Part shown: positions 1 to 8,713 of the stretch, piece after piece
How the letters are laid out: each line of letters begins with the position of its first letter
Numbering within the stretch: position 1 is the first letter of the stretch
Assembly (NCBI GenBank): GCA_963976885.1
Contig: CAXBNM010000135.1
Coordinates: 1 to 11,601 of the forward strand
Reading direction: 5' to 3'
Length of the DNA stretch: 11,601 nt
Source of the DNA: JAUIAI01 sp963976885
GTDB taxonomy: Bacteria > Pseudomonadota > Gammaproteobacteria > Burkholderiales > Burkholderiaceae_E
Translations under genes and position numbers: made by a program
Notes under the pieces: generated by a model
What the model was told of the DNA's origin: nothing
What the model saw: the letters and a program-made list of their open reading frames with translations, nothing else
Databases searched by the model: none

Positions 1-1
1 C

Positions 2-2143
2 GCCTGGCGTGGCATTCAGCAGCAGCCCAAACGCCGTGCCTCGGCGCGATCAATCAGGCGAGCGACGCTGTTCGCCCTGCTGCAAGGGCTGACCTGGGGC
101 ATGGTGCCGGTCGCCCTCTACGGCGCCGCCAGTCCCGACGAACAGACTATCGTGGCGATAATCAGCACCGTCATGTTGTGCGCCGGCGCGTTTGCGCTGT
201 CTCCGGTTCGCTCCGCCGCCATCGCCTACTGTTGTACGCTGGGTCTCATGTTGGCCGGCTCGGTGCTGACGTCGCCCTCGGATGCCGCCATTCCGGTCGG
301 CATGTTGTTGACGGCTTATGCAATCCTGGTGATGGCCGCCATCAACAGTCTATCCAGCACTGTCGTGTCGCGGCTGGTGGCGGAAACCCAGGGCGAGAAC
401 CAGCGCATGGTGATCGGCTTGCTGCTGCGTGATTTCGAAGAACATGCCAGCGATATTCTGTGGGAAATCGATGAACACGGCATGCTGCGCCATGCCTCGC
501 CACGCCTGCTGGGCGTGCTCGGTATTGCCGAACACGCCACCAATACCCTGCCCTTTCACGACCTGCTCAAACGCAAATCGTGCAACGATCGTGAAGCCTC
601 GATCGGCATGGAACAACTGCGTACGGTGCTCGGCCATGAATCCCCTTTTCGCGACCTGTCACTGAAGCTGACGCACGACGGCGAAATCCGCTGGTGGACG
701 ATTACCGCCAAGCCGCTGACCAGCGAGTCAAGCAAGGTGATCGGATGGCGCGGCATTCTGGCCGATGTGACCGAGTCCCGCACTACCCATGAAAGTCTGG
801 TTCGCCTGGCCCATCATTGCTCACTGACGGGTCTGGCCAATCGCCATCATTTCGTGACCCGACTGGCCGAAGATCTGCAGCGCCGGGCCAACGACCGGCA
901 TCTCGCCGTGCTCTATGTTGATCTGGACGACTTCAAGAAGGTCAATGATTCGTTCGGTCACTCCTATGGCGACAAACTGCTTCGCAACATTGCCGCCCGT
1001 TTGCAGGAAACCGTGCGCGCCGACGATCTTGTCGCCCGCCTTGGTGGCGACGAATTCGCGGTGTTGTTGCACGACGTTCAAGACAAGCAACAGGCGATGA
1101 GCTACGCGCGCCGCCTGCTCGAACATGTTGAGCCGGCCTATCAGGTGAATGGTTCGGTGATGCCGGTAGGCATGAGTGTGGGCGTAGCACTGGCGCCCTG
1201 GCATGGCGAGCGGCCGGACGAACTGATGCGCGCGGCGGACCTGGCCATGTACTCGGCAAAATCCGGCGGCAAAGGCACGGTGGCTTTTTACACGCAGGAA
1301 ATGGGTGAAATGAGCCGGCGCAAGCGCATGCTCGAAGAAGGCTTGCGCACCGCCATCGACAACGGTGAACTCGATCTGGTTTACCAGCCGCAGATCGCCA
1401 TCGACACGGGCCAGATTACGGCGTTCGAGGCCTTGCTGCGCTGGCATCACCCCAGCCTGGGGCCGATCACGCCCGATGAATTCGTGCCAATCGCCGAAGA
1501 AAGCGGTCAGATCGAAACCATTGGCCGCTGGGTCATGCACAAGGCTTGCATGCAGGCGCGCCAATGGCCGGCTCAGATCGGCGTGGCGGTCAATGTCTCG
1601 GCCGCCCAGGCGATGGCCGAGGACTTGCTCGATACGGTCAAGCAGGCACTGAGCAGCTCCGAGTTGAATGTCCGCCGACTCGAACTGGAAATCACCGAAT
1701 CGATCTTTCTGGACGACAACCCATCCACATTGCGAGTGCTGCATGCGCTGCGCGACCTGGGCGCGAAGATCGCGCTGGATGACTTCGGTGTCGGCTATTC
1801 ATCACTCGGCTATCTGCGCCGGTTTCCGTTCAGCAGCCTGAAAATCGATCGGGCCTTCACGCAGGAAATCGTCACCAGCGAACAATCACGTTCGATCATT
1901 CGGGCCATTGTCGCGCTGGCCCGCACGATGGGCATGACCATCATTGCCGAAGGCGTCGAACGCCCGGAACAAGTCGACATCCTGAACCGGCTCGGCGCCG
2001 ACTGGGCCCAGGGTTATCTGTATGCGGCGCCGGTAGCGGCCGATAAGGTTCCCGGCTTGCTCGAATCCTGGCAGCCGCAGAGCTTTCTGATTACTCAGCA
2101 GGCCAACCAGGATTGGCGCCACGAACTCCACAGCCACGACTGA
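2..2143 (+). CDS. Membrane-bound PAS-GGDEF-EAL c-di-GMP turnover protein, 5'-truncated by the window edge
   Basis: The frame is open from base 2 with no stop, and the residues before the first ATG (position 101) already form a hydrophobic segment, so the real start is upstream. Counting from the Met at 101, about four membrane segments lie in residues 1-85. A PAS/PAC sensor follows at about 110-228. The GGDEF domain has an intact GGDEF at 315-319, a DLDDFKKVND metal/substrate region, and an RADD inhibitory site exactly five residues before GGDEF. The EAL domain has EALLRW at 443-448, then NVSAAQ, ELEITES, DDFGVGYSS, LKIDR, AEGVE and QGY, the usual metal-binding and catalytic set. Both halves therefore look catalytically competent, making and hydrolysing c-di-GMP. 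Which activity dominates, and what the PAS or membrane part senses, cannot be told. It ends 39 bp from a convergent gene. Confidence 0.95.
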   Translation, partial: AWRGIQQQPKRRASARSIRRATLFALLQGLTWGMVPVALYGAASPDEQTIVAIISTVMLCAGAFALSPVRSAAIAYCCTLGLMLAGSVLTSPSDAAIPVGMLLTAYAILVMAAINSLSSTVVSRLVAETQGENQRMVIGLLLRDFEEHASDILWEIDEHGMLRHASPRLLGVLGIAEHATNTLPFHDLLKRKSCNDREASIGMEQLRTVLGHESPFRDLSLKLTHDGEIRWWTITAKPLTSESSKVIGWRGILADVTESRTTHESLVRLAHHCSLTGLANRHHFVTRLAEDLQRRANDRHLAVLYVDLDDFKKVNDSFGHSYGDKLLRNIAARLQETVRADDLVARLGGDEFAVLLHDVQDKQQAMSYARRLLEHVEPAYQVNGSVMPVGMSVGVALAPWHGERPDELMRAADLAMYSAKSGGKGTVAFYTQEMGEMSRRKRMLEEGLRTAIDNGELDLVYQPQIAIDTGQITAFEALLRWHHPSLGPITPDEFVPIAEESGQIETIGRWVMHKACMQARQWPAQIGVAVNVSAAQAMAEDLLDTVKQALSSSELNVRRLELEITESIFLDDNPSTLRVLHALRDLGAKIALDDFGVGYSSLGYLRRFPFSSLKIDRAFTQEIVTSEQSRSIIRAIVALARTMGMTIIAEGVERPEQVDILNRLGADWAQGYLYAAPVAADKVPGLLESWQPQSFLITQQANQDWRHELHSHD

Positions 2144-2182
2144 GCCTGTACGGCGCAAGCGCTGACGCGCCTGCGGCCCGTC

Positions 2183-5100
2183 TCAGACCAGCACGCGCTC
2201 GATGCCGCCATGGTTGGCGCGCTCCACGTAATCGGCCATCCAGTTTTCTCCGAGCCGGTGCCGCGCCACCTCAACCACGATGTACTCGGCTTCGATGGCG
2301 GCCTCCCCTTCAAAGCGTGACAAGCCTTGCAGACACGATGGGCAGGAGGTCAGCACCTTCACCGATTCGGCCGCTTGCCCACTCACCCCCTCGGCCCGCA
2401 ACGCATCGGCGGCACGGTTCAACTCTTCGGCCTTGCGAAAGCGCACCTGTGTGGAGATATCGGGGCGCGTGACGCCCAGCGTGCCGGACTCACCGCAGCA
2501 GCGGTCATTGTTGGCCACCAGACCATTGGCATCACTGTTCATCAAGCCGTTGACCACATCGAGAGGCGCGTATTGCTTGATCGGCGTGTGGCAGGGGTCG
2601 TGATACATGTAGCGCGAGCCGGTCACCCCTTCGAGTCTGACGTTTTTCTCGAGCAGGAATTCGTGGATATCGAGGATTCGACAGCCCGGAAAAATCCGGT
2701 CGAACTCGTAACTGGCAAGCTGGTCGTAACAAGTGCCGCACGACACCAGCACCGTTTTGATATCCAGATAATTCAGCGTGTTGGCCATCCGGTGAAACAG
2801 CACCCGGTTATCGGTGATGATTTTTTCGGCCTTGTCGAACTGGCCCGAGCCGCGCTGCGGATAACCGCAACACAGATAACCCGGCGGCAAGACGGTTTGC
2901 ACGCCGACATTCCAGAGCATCGCCTGAGTGGCCAGACCGACCTGTGAGAACAGACGCTCGGAGCCACAGCCCGGGAAGTAGAACACCGCCTCGCTGTCCA
3001 CACTGGTTTGTTGCGGATCACGGATGATCGGCACGTAACGCGGATCTTCGATGTCAAGCAAGGCCCGCGCGGTTTTCTTGGGCAGATTGCCGGGCATCTT
3101 CCGATTGACGAAGTGCACGATCTGCTCTTTGAGCGGCGCCTTGCCCAGGGTAGCCGGCGGCGCTGCCAACTGCTCGCGCACCGGTTTGCTGAAGACCTTG
3201 TTGGCCAGGCGCTGCGCCTTGAAGCCAACGCCAACCATCGCCGCCCGGGTAGTCTTGATGACATCCGGATCGGTGGCATTGAGGAAGAACATCGCCGCCG
3301 CATTACCGGGGTTGAAGCGCTTCTTGCCCAACTTGCGCAACAGGTTGCGCATGTTCATCGTCACATCGCCAAAATCGATGTCGACTGGACACGGCGCCTC
3401 GCACTTGTGGCACACCGTGCAGTGATCGGCAACGTCGGAAAATGAATCCCAGTGTTCGGCCGACACGCCGCGACGCGTCTGCTCTTCGTAGAGAATTGCC
3501 TCGATGAGCAGCGAGGTGGCGAGAATCTTGTTGCGCGGCGAGTACGACAGATTGGCGCGCGGCACATGGGTGGCACAGACCGGCTTGCATTTACCGCAGC
3601 GCAGACAGTTCTTGACCGAATCGGCAATGTCGCCCAGGTCCGAAGCCTGCAGGATCAGCGACTCGGCCCCCATCAGTCCGAACGAAGGCGTCCATGCATT
3701 GCGCAGATCGCCCCCGGCCATCAATTTGCCAGCATTGAAGTGGTTCTTCGGGTCGACCCGCTTCTTGTACTGACGAAACGGTTCGATCTCTGCTTCAACG
3801 AGAAACTCGAGCTTGGTGATGCCGATGCCATGTTCGCCGGAGATCACCCCGTTCAGGGAGCGAGCCAGCGCCATCACCCGGCGCACCGCCTCCTCGGCCT
3901 CCTTGAGCATCTGATAGTCGTCGGAGTTGACCGGAATATTGGTGTGCACATTGCCATCACCCGCATGCATGTGCAGCGCGATGAACACGCGGGAATGCAG
4001 CACGGTCTGATGCGTCTTGTCGACCATGGCCAACACCGGCGCAAAGCGCTGCCCGCCGAGAATCGGCGCCAGTTTTTCGCGCACTTCGCGTTTCCAGGAA
4101 ACCCGGATCGAGCGGTCTTGCAGCAAACGGAACAAGGTCGCGTCGTCGCTTGCCGCCATGATCCGCTCGGCCGCCGGCACGGCCTCGGCCAGCCCGTACG
4201 ACTCAAACAGCGGCAACACCTGGACGATCGGGCTATCGAGCCGTCCGAGCAGGAAGGTCCAGCGCTCACGCACCTGGTCGAGCAATTCGAGGGCGGCCTC
4301 GCGACGCTCGGTGATCATCGCCTGTTGCGCTTGTTCATCATCGCGCTCGGACTCATCGACCGGTGCCAGCGACCAGTCACAGGCCAGTGCCTGGCGGACG
4401 CGCTCAAGCATGCGCAGCTTGTTGCGACCCGACAGTTCGATGTTCAGGTGCTCGATGCCATCGGTGTACTCGGCCATTCGCGGCAGCGGAATGACCACAT
4501 CTTCATTGATCTTGAACGCATTGGTATGGCGGGCAATGGCAGCGGTGCGCGAACGCTCCGACCAGAACGCCTTGCGCGACTGCGCCGACACGGCGGTAAA
4601 GCCCTCACCGGAGCGCTGATTGGCCAGCCGCACCACATGCGCAGTAGCGCGAGCCACCGCCTCGTCGTTTTCACCGACGATGTCGCCAATCAAGACCATC
4701 TTGGGCAAGCCGCCACGCCGCGATTTGGTCGCATAGTCGACGGCGCGCAGGTAGCGGTCATCGAGATGCTCAAGCCCGGCCAGCAGCACCCGCTCCTGTG
4801 GATCGGTCAGCTTGGCGGTTTCGGCGAGGTAGTCGCGGATTTCGACAATGGACGGCACAGCCTCGCTGGCATGGCCAAAGAACTCCATGCAAACCGTCCG
4901 ACCATGGGCCGGCATCCGGTGCAGAATCCAGCGCGCCGCGGTGATCAGTCCGTCACAGCCTTCCTTCTGCACACCGGGCAGACCGGCCAGAAACTTGTCG
5001 GTGACATCTTTGCCCAGCCCGGCCTTGCGGAAGGTGCTGCCCGGGATGATCAGTTGCTCGGTGCGCTCGGGCGCGCCGCGCATCGTGCCATCCGATTGCA

Positions 5101-6214
5101 GGCTCTCGGGCCGGTACCAGTCGAGGCGGAACTCGGCCTTCTCGGCCTCGTGAATCTTGCCCAGATTGTGATTGATGCGGGTGACCTCGAGCCACTGCCC
5201 CTGCGGATCGACCATCCGCCACCAGGCCAGATTATCGAGCGCCGTGCCCCACAACACCGCCTTCTTGCCGCCGGCATTGACCGCCACATTGCCGCCGATG
5301 CACGAGGCATCGAGCGAGGTCGGGTCGACCGCAAACACCAGCCCGGCCGCCTCGGCCTGATTGGTGACCCGGCGGGTCACCACGCCGGCCTCGCTGAAGA
5401 CGGTGGCAGTCTCGGTGCTCAAACCGGGCAACTTGACGGTTTCAATGGTGCCGAGCTTTTCGAGCTTTTCGGTGTTGATGACCGCGCATCGCTCGGTCAG
5501 CGGGACGGCCCCGCCGGTATACCCGGTGCCACCGCCACGCGGGATGATGGTCAGGCCCAGTTCGATGCAGGCCGCAACCAGACCCGCCACTTCATGCTCC
5601 TGATCGGGCGAAATCACGACAAACGGATACTCGACACGCCAGTCGGTGGCATCGGTGACATGCGAGACGCGCGCCATCGCGTCAAACGCAATGTTGTCCT
5701 TGCCGGTGTGGCGACGCAGCCGGCGCGCCGCGCGATCGCGCATCGCCTCGGTGTCGGCCAGCATCCGCTCAAACGCCTCGACCGCCCCACGGGCGCGGGT
5801 CAGCAAGCGTCCCACCGACAATTCGCGGGTGGCGGCCACCTGAGCATCCGCCTCGCTGATCTCCGCGTCACCAGAGTCATCCTGCTCACGGCGGCGGTCA
5901 ATTTCACGCAACCGATGATGCAGCGCATCAAGCAACGCCCGGCGGCGCTTGGGATGCTTGATCAAGTCGTCCTGCAGATACGGATTGCGCCGCACCACCC
6001 AGATGTCGCCCAACACTTCAAACAGCATCCGCGCCGAGCGACCGGTGCGTCGCTCGCTGCGTAACTGGCCCAAAAGTGCCCAGCCTTCGTCGCCAAGCAG
6101 GCGAGAAGCAATTTCTTTATCTGAAAACGAAGTGTAGTTATACGGAATTTCGCGCAAACGTGGCGTGTTGTCGGGCACAAGAATGGCGTCGGAGAGGTTC
6201 AGCGGAGCGTTCAT
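2183..6214 (-). CDS. DUF3683-type FAD/Fe-S oxidoreductase (D-lactate / D-2-hydroxyacid dehydrogenase-like)
   Basis: A 1,343-residue fused flavin and iron-sulfur dehydrogenase. The order is: an N-terminal DUF3683-like region (about 1-190, charged helices); an FAD-binding domain of the GlcD/Dld/vanillyl-alcohol-oxidase fold with PRGGGTGYTGG near 227 and SCIGGNVAVNAGG near 306; an FAD-oxidase C-terminal domain with HMHAGDGNVH near 750 and SGEHGIG; and two 4Fe-4S motifs, CLRCGKCKPVC near 870 and CTVCHKCEAPCP near 932. Two CCG (heterodisulfide-reductase-like) domains follow, with PGCG, LCCGYP and SCGTC at about 1080-1160 and DPCH, RCCGESG and SCPSC at about 1205-1295. It probably oxidises a D-2-hydroxyacid and passes electrons through the clusters to a quinone or other carrier. 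The overall plan resembles E. coli YdiJ with an added N-terminal region, but the substrate is not readable from sequence. I chose the ATG at 6214 (protein begins MNAPLNLSD); an in-frame GTG at 6220 adds two residues. Neither has a clear Shine-Dalgarno. Confidence 0.93.
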   Translation of the reverse strand: MNAPLNLSDAILVPDNTPRLREIPYNYTSFSDKEIASRLLGDEGWALLGQLRSERRTGRSARMLFEVLGDIWVVRRNPYLQDDLIKHPKRRRALLDALHHRLREIDRRREQDDSGDAEISEADAQVAATRELSVGRLLTRARGAVEAFERMLADTEAMRDRAARRLRRHTGKDNIAFDAMARVSHVTDATDWRVEYPFVVISPDQEHEVAGLVAACIELGLTIIPRGGGTGYTGGAVPLTERCAVINTEKLEKLGTIETVKLPGLSTETATVFSEAGVVTRRVTNQAEAAGLVFAVDPTSLDASCIGGNVAVNAGGKKAVLWGTALDNLAWWRMVDPQGQWLEVTRINHNLGKIHEAEKAEFRLDWYRPESLQSDGTMRGAPERTEQLIIPGSTFRKAGLGKDVTDKFLAGLPGVQKEGCDGLITAARWILHRMPAHGRTVCMEFFGHASEAVPSIVEIRDYLAETAKLTDPQERVLLAGLEHLDDRYLRAVDYATKSRRGGLPKMVLIGDIVGENDEAVARATAHVVRLANQRSGEGFTAVSAQSRKAFWSERSRTAAIARHTNAFKINEDVVIPLPRMAEYTDGIEHLNIELSGRNKLRMLERVRQALACDWSLAPVDESERDDEQAQQAMITERREAALELLDQVRERWTFLLGRLDSPIVQVLPLFESYGLAEAVPAAERIMAASDDATLFRLLQDRSIRVSWKREVREKLAPILGGQRFAPVLAMVDKTHQTVLHSRVFIALHMHAGDGNVHTNIPVNSDDYQMLKEAEEAVRRVMALARSLNGVISGEHGIGITKLEFLVEAEIEPFRQYKKRVDPKNHFNAGKLMAGGDLRNAWTPSFGLMGAESLILQASDLGDIADSVKNCLRCGKCKPVCATHVPRANLSYSPRNKILATSLLIEAILYEEQTRRGVSAEHWDSFSDVADHCTVCHKCEAPCPVDIDFGDVTMNMRNLLRKLGKKRFNPGNAAAMFFLNATDPDVIKTTRAAMVGVGFKAQRLANKVFSKPVREQLAAPPATLGKAPLKEQIVHFVNRKMPGNLPKKTARALLDIEDPRYVPIIRDPQQTSVDSEAVFYFPGCGSERLFSQVGLATQAMLWNVGVQTVLPPGYLCCGYPQRGSGQFDKAEKIITDNRVLFHRMANTLNYLDIKTVLVSCGTCYDQLASYEFDRIFPGCRILDIHEFLLEKNVRLEGVTGSRYMYHDPCHTPIKQYAPLDVVNGLMNSDANGLVANNDRCCGESGTLGVTRPDISTQVRFRKAEELNRAADALRAEGVSGQAAESVKVLTSCPSCLQGLSRFEGEAAIEAEYIVVEVARHRLGENWMADYVERANHGGIERVLV

Positions 6215-6351
6215 CCCCACAGTTTACTGATAGCTGACCGCAGCGCAGCAAAAGTCTTGTCGCCATCAGGCCATCAAAGCGGCCGCCGACTTGCCCCGAT
6301 GGCGAAAAAATGGATCATCTCGGCCTTTCGTGGTGTCCATCAGGGGTCGGT

Positions 6352-6846
6352 TCAGTTGCCGGCCAGCGGGCTGAGCAGGCGCAGCCACCAGGCGTCCGGC
6401 ACCCACAGCAAGGCCGCGGTCATCGTCGTATAGCGCAGAAACTTGCCCAGCGTCATCCAGGCCACCGAAGGCCAGAAGGGCATACGCAGCCAGCCAGCAA
6501 CCGTACACAGCGGGTCGCCCACCACCGGCAGCCATGAAAAAATCAGTGCCGCCGGCCCCAATCGCTCGAACCACTTCAAGTAGGGGGTCTCCCGATGCGG
6601 TGCAACGGCTCGTTTGGCGCCACGACCCAGCCAGTAATCGACCACGCCACCGAGCGTATTGCCGGCCGTGGCCACCGCAATGACGAGCCAGAACTGATCG
6701 GGATTGAGCTTGGCAAAGCCGAAAACGGCCGGCTCGGAACCCATCGGCAACAACGTAGCCGATACGAACGAGACGACGAAGACCGAGACCAGGCCATTAT
6801 TGGGGAGCGCGAACCAGGCGATGGCCGCTTGCACGAAGGATTCCAT
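6352..6846 (-). CDS. YqaA-family (VTT/DedA-like) small inner-membrane protein
   Basis: A 164-residue hydrophobic protein with likely membrane segments at about 17-38, 52-74, 96-120 and 125-148. The motifs LPMGSEP (33-39), GNTLGGVVDYWLGRG (62-76) and SWLPVVGDPLCTVAGWLRM (104-122) match the YqaA branch of the SNARE-associated/VTT (DedA) superfamily, whose better-studied members act in membrane lipid movement and membrane homeostasis. The role of YqaA itself is not established. The frame stays open for 81 codons upstream, but that stretch is hydrophilic, unlike the family, and runs across the divergent ilvA start. The ATG at 6846 gives the expected N-terminus. No clear Shine-Dalgarno precedes it. 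It is followed after 137 bp by the oxidoreductase on the same strand, with no visible functional link. Confidence 0.85.
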   Translation of the reverse strand: MESFVQAAIAWFALPNNGLVSVFVVSFVSATLLPMGSEPAVFGFAKLNPDQFWLVIAVATAGNTLGGVVDYWLGRGAKRAVAPHRETPYLKWFERLGPAALIFSWLPVVGDPLCTVAGWLRMPFWPSVAWMTLGKFLRYTTMTAALLWVPDAWWLRLLSPLAGN

Positions 6847-6954
6847 GGCGCGAAGTGTATCGGCACCCGGCCCTGATTTTGCTGCGCCGCCACCACAGCG
6901 CGCGCAATGCCGCACAATAGATGCTTCGTTCAACCCGTCGGCCCCCCCTACTCC

Positions 6955-8472
6955 ATGGAAACTGAATACCTGAAGCGCATCCTCACCGCACGGGTTTACG
7001 ACGTCGCCAGCGAGACCCCGCTGGAGACCGCCCCGGTCCTGAGCCAACGGCTGGGCAATCGAATTCTCATCAAGCGCGAAGACCTGCAACCGGTGTTCTC
7101 GTTCAAATTGCGCGGCGCCTATAACAAGATGGTCAACCTCAGCGCCGATGCACTGGCGCGTGGCGTGATCGCCTCATCGGCCGGCAATCACGCTCAGGGG
7201 GTAGCCCTGGCCGCGGCCCGGCTTGGTTGCCGCGCCGTCATCGTGATGCCCGTCACCACGCCGCAGGTCAAGATTGACGCGGTACGCAATCGGGGCGCCG
7301 AGGTCATTCTTCATGGTGAGTCCTACAGCGACGCCTTCGCGCATGCGAGCAAGCTGCAGGAGGAGCGCGGCCTGAGCTTTGTCCATCCGTTCGATGATCC
7401 CGATGTGATCGCCGGTCAGGGCACCATCGGCATGGAATTGCTGCGCCAGCACACCGGCCCGATTCATGCCATCTTCGTGGCCATCGGCGGCGGCGGCCTG
7501 ATCGCCGGCATTGCCTCATATATCAAGCAACTGCGCCCGGAAATCAAAATCATCGGCGTGCAGACCGAAGATTCCGATGCGATGTACCAGTCAATTGCGG
7601 CCGGCCACCGGGTCGAACTGGCCGACGTCGGCCTGTTCTCGGACGGCACGGCGGTCAAACTGGTCGGCGAGGAAACCTTCCGGCTGACGCAGAAGTACGT
7701 CGACGAGATCATCCGCGTCGATACCGACGCAGCCTGCGCGGCCATCAAGGACGTTTTCACCGAAACCCGCGCCATTCTGGAACCGGCTGGCGCCCTCGCA
7801 ATTGCCGGCGCCAAGGCCTGGATTGCGCGCGAAGGTGTACGCGACAAGACCATCATCACCCTGGCCTGCGGCGCCAACATGAACTTCGATCGCCTCCGTT
7901 TTGTTTCGGAACGCGCCGAAATGGGTGAGCAACGGGAAGCGGTCTTTGCGGTCACACTGCCCGAGGAGCGTGGCAGCTTCAGGCGCCTGTGCGAACTCAT
8001 CGGCCAGCGCAATCTGACCGAATTCAACTACCGGATCTCCGACGCCAACACCGCCCACATCTTCACCTGCCTGCAGATCACCAAGCGCAGCGATGCGACC
8101 GAGATTGCCGAGAGCTTTACGCGGGCCGGCTTTGCCACGCTCGACCTGACCGACGATGAGCTGGCCAAACTGCATTTGCGCCATCTGGTCGGCGGCAAAT
8201 CGCAGCTGGCGACCAACGAGCGCCTGTACCGCTTCGAGTTCCCCGAGCGCCCGGGCGCGCTGATGCGCTTTTTGAACAGCCTGAGCCCGAACTGGAACAT
8301 TTCGTTGTTCCATTATCGCAATCACGGCGCCGATTACGGTCGGGTGCTGGTGGGCATTCAGCTGCCCCCGGAAGAACACCAAGAGTTACAAGCGTTTCTT
8401 CTGAACATCGGATATCCCTATTCTGATGAAACCGCCAACCCGGCCTACCGTCTTTTTCTGGCTGCGGACTGA
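6955..8472 (+). CDS. ilvA: Threonine ammonia-lyase, biosynthetic (threonine deaminase)
   Basis: A 505-residue PLP enzyme converting L-threonine to 2-oxobutanoate and ammonia, the committed step to isoleucine, in the cytoplasm. The PLP-binding lysine is K51 in FSFKLRGAYNKM. The phosphate/substrate loop SSAGNHAQG is at about 74-82 and the glycine-rich AIGGGGLIAG at about 177-186. ACGANMNFDRLRFVSERAE closes the catalytic domain at about 304-322. Two ACT-like regulatory domains follow at about 327-400 and 422-500, the arrangement of the long, isoleucine-inhibited biosynthetic form (E. coli IlvA is 514 aa), unlike the short catabolic TdcB. The start at 6955 (METEYLKRIL) is where the family begins; an in-frame ATG at 6907 would add 16 unrelated residues. 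No strong ribosome binding site is visible. It stands alone here, without other ilv genes, and is divergent from the YqaA-like gene (108-bp spacer). Confidence 0.96.
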   Translation: METEYLKRILTARVYDVASETPLETAPVLSQRLGNRILIKREDLQPVFSFKLRGAYNKMVNLSADALARGVIASSAGNHAQGVALAAARLGCRAVIVMPVTTPQVKIDAVRNRGAEVILHGESYSDAFAHASKLQEERGLSFVHPFDDPDVIAGQGTIGMELLRQHTGPIHAIFVAIGGGGLIAGIASYIKQLRPEIKIIGVQTEDSDAMYQSIAAGHRVELADVGLFSDGTAVKLVGEETFRLTQKYVDEIIRVDTDAACAAIKDVFTETRAILEPAGALAIAGAKAWIAREGVRDKTIITLACGANMNFDRLRFVSERAEMGEQREAVFAVTLPEERGSFRRLCELIGQRNLTEFNYRISDANTAHIFTCLQITKRSDATEIAESFTRAGFATLDLTDDELAKLHLRHLVGGKSQLATNERLYRFEFPERPGALMRFLNSLSPNWNISLFHYRNHGADYGRVLVGIQLPPEEHQELQAFLLNIGYPYSDETANPAYRLFLAAD

Positions 8473-8498
8473 TCTGGGGCAATAGATCGGGGTATAGT
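8469..8498 (+). promoter_or_regulatory. Possible sigma70-type promoter just after ilvA
   Basis: TATAGT at 8493-8498 matches five of six -10 consensus bases. An 18-bp spacer separates it from CTGATC at 8469-8474, a weak -35 (three of six). It overlaps the ilvA stop codon and an inverted repeat, GATCT at 8471-8475 and AGATC at 8484-8488. It would serve the response-regulator operon with a leader of roughly 210 nt. An alternative pair, TTGCCT at 8581-8586 and TACCAT at 8603-8608 (16-bp spacer), matches four of six at each box. Both are read by eye. Confidence 0.3.
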
Positions 8499-8647
8499 CC
8501 TGACGGGCGGACTACTGCTCCGACAACTGACCCGACATGCCCGTATTTGCCGACTTTCCGGCCAGATCCTGTCATCGGCATTGCCTGCAAAAGCGTTTCG
8601 TTTACCATTCACGTTACTAAATACTGACAAAGCCGGCTGCCAGCCGT

Positions 8648-8669
8648 CAGGGCCAAGCGATTGGCCCTG
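8648..8669 (+). promoter_or_regulatory. Perfect 9-bp hairpin with GCGA tetraloop in the leader of the response-regulator gene
   Basis: CAGGGCCAA (8648-8656), loop GCGA (8657-8660) and TTGGCCCTG (8661-8669) form a perfect stem capped by a GNRA-type tetraloop. A smaller inverted repeat, CGGCTG at 8634-8639 and CAGCCG at 8641-8646, sits directly upstream. The hairpin is followed by TTCAATTG, not a real T-tract, so it is a poor intrinsic terminator. It ends 44 nt before the ATG at 8714, leaving the AGGA at 8704-8707 free. It may be a leader structure, an attenuator-like element, a transcript-stabilising stem or the 3' end of ilvA mRNA. The rest of the 8473-8713 spacer contains no gene I can support. 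Confidence 0.5.
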
Positions 8670-8713
8670 TTCAATTGTGCGGATGGCCAACAGCTACTGA
8701 AACAGGAATCTCC

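Noticed and set aside
821..1744. A 307-codon open frame antisense to the GGDEF-EAL gene
   Set aside because: It lies wholly inside a well-supported gene, has no family signature, and has the same compositional explanation.
2152..2171. Inverted repeat GGCGC-N10-GCGCC between the convergent genes, as a bidirectional terminator
   Set aside because: The stem is only 5 bp, the loop is 10 bases, and there is no T-tract on either side.
3452..6064. An 870-codon open frame on the + strand, antisense to the oxidoreductase gene
   Set aside because: It is a mirror of the coding strand's codon bias in GC-rich DNA. The product has no recognisable domain, and the opposite strand encodes a complete, motif-rich enzyme.
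6304..6345. Run of six T on the minus strand downstream of the YqaA-like gene, as an intrinsic terminator
   Set aside because: The only stem that leads into it (ATGGA with TCCAT) is 5 bp, AT-rich and has a loop of about 20 bases.
6913..6918. CACAAT as an ilvA -10 box, and TACACT (minus strand, 6854-6859) as a -10 for a leaderless YqaA-like mRNA
   Set aside because: Each matches four of six bases and neither has an acceptable -35 at 16-18 bp, so both are within chance expectation.
6847..7089. An 81-codon N-terminal extension of the YqaA-like protein
   Set aside because: The stretch is hydrophilic, unlike the family, and crosses the ilvA start; the ATG at 6846 gives the expected N-terminus and length.
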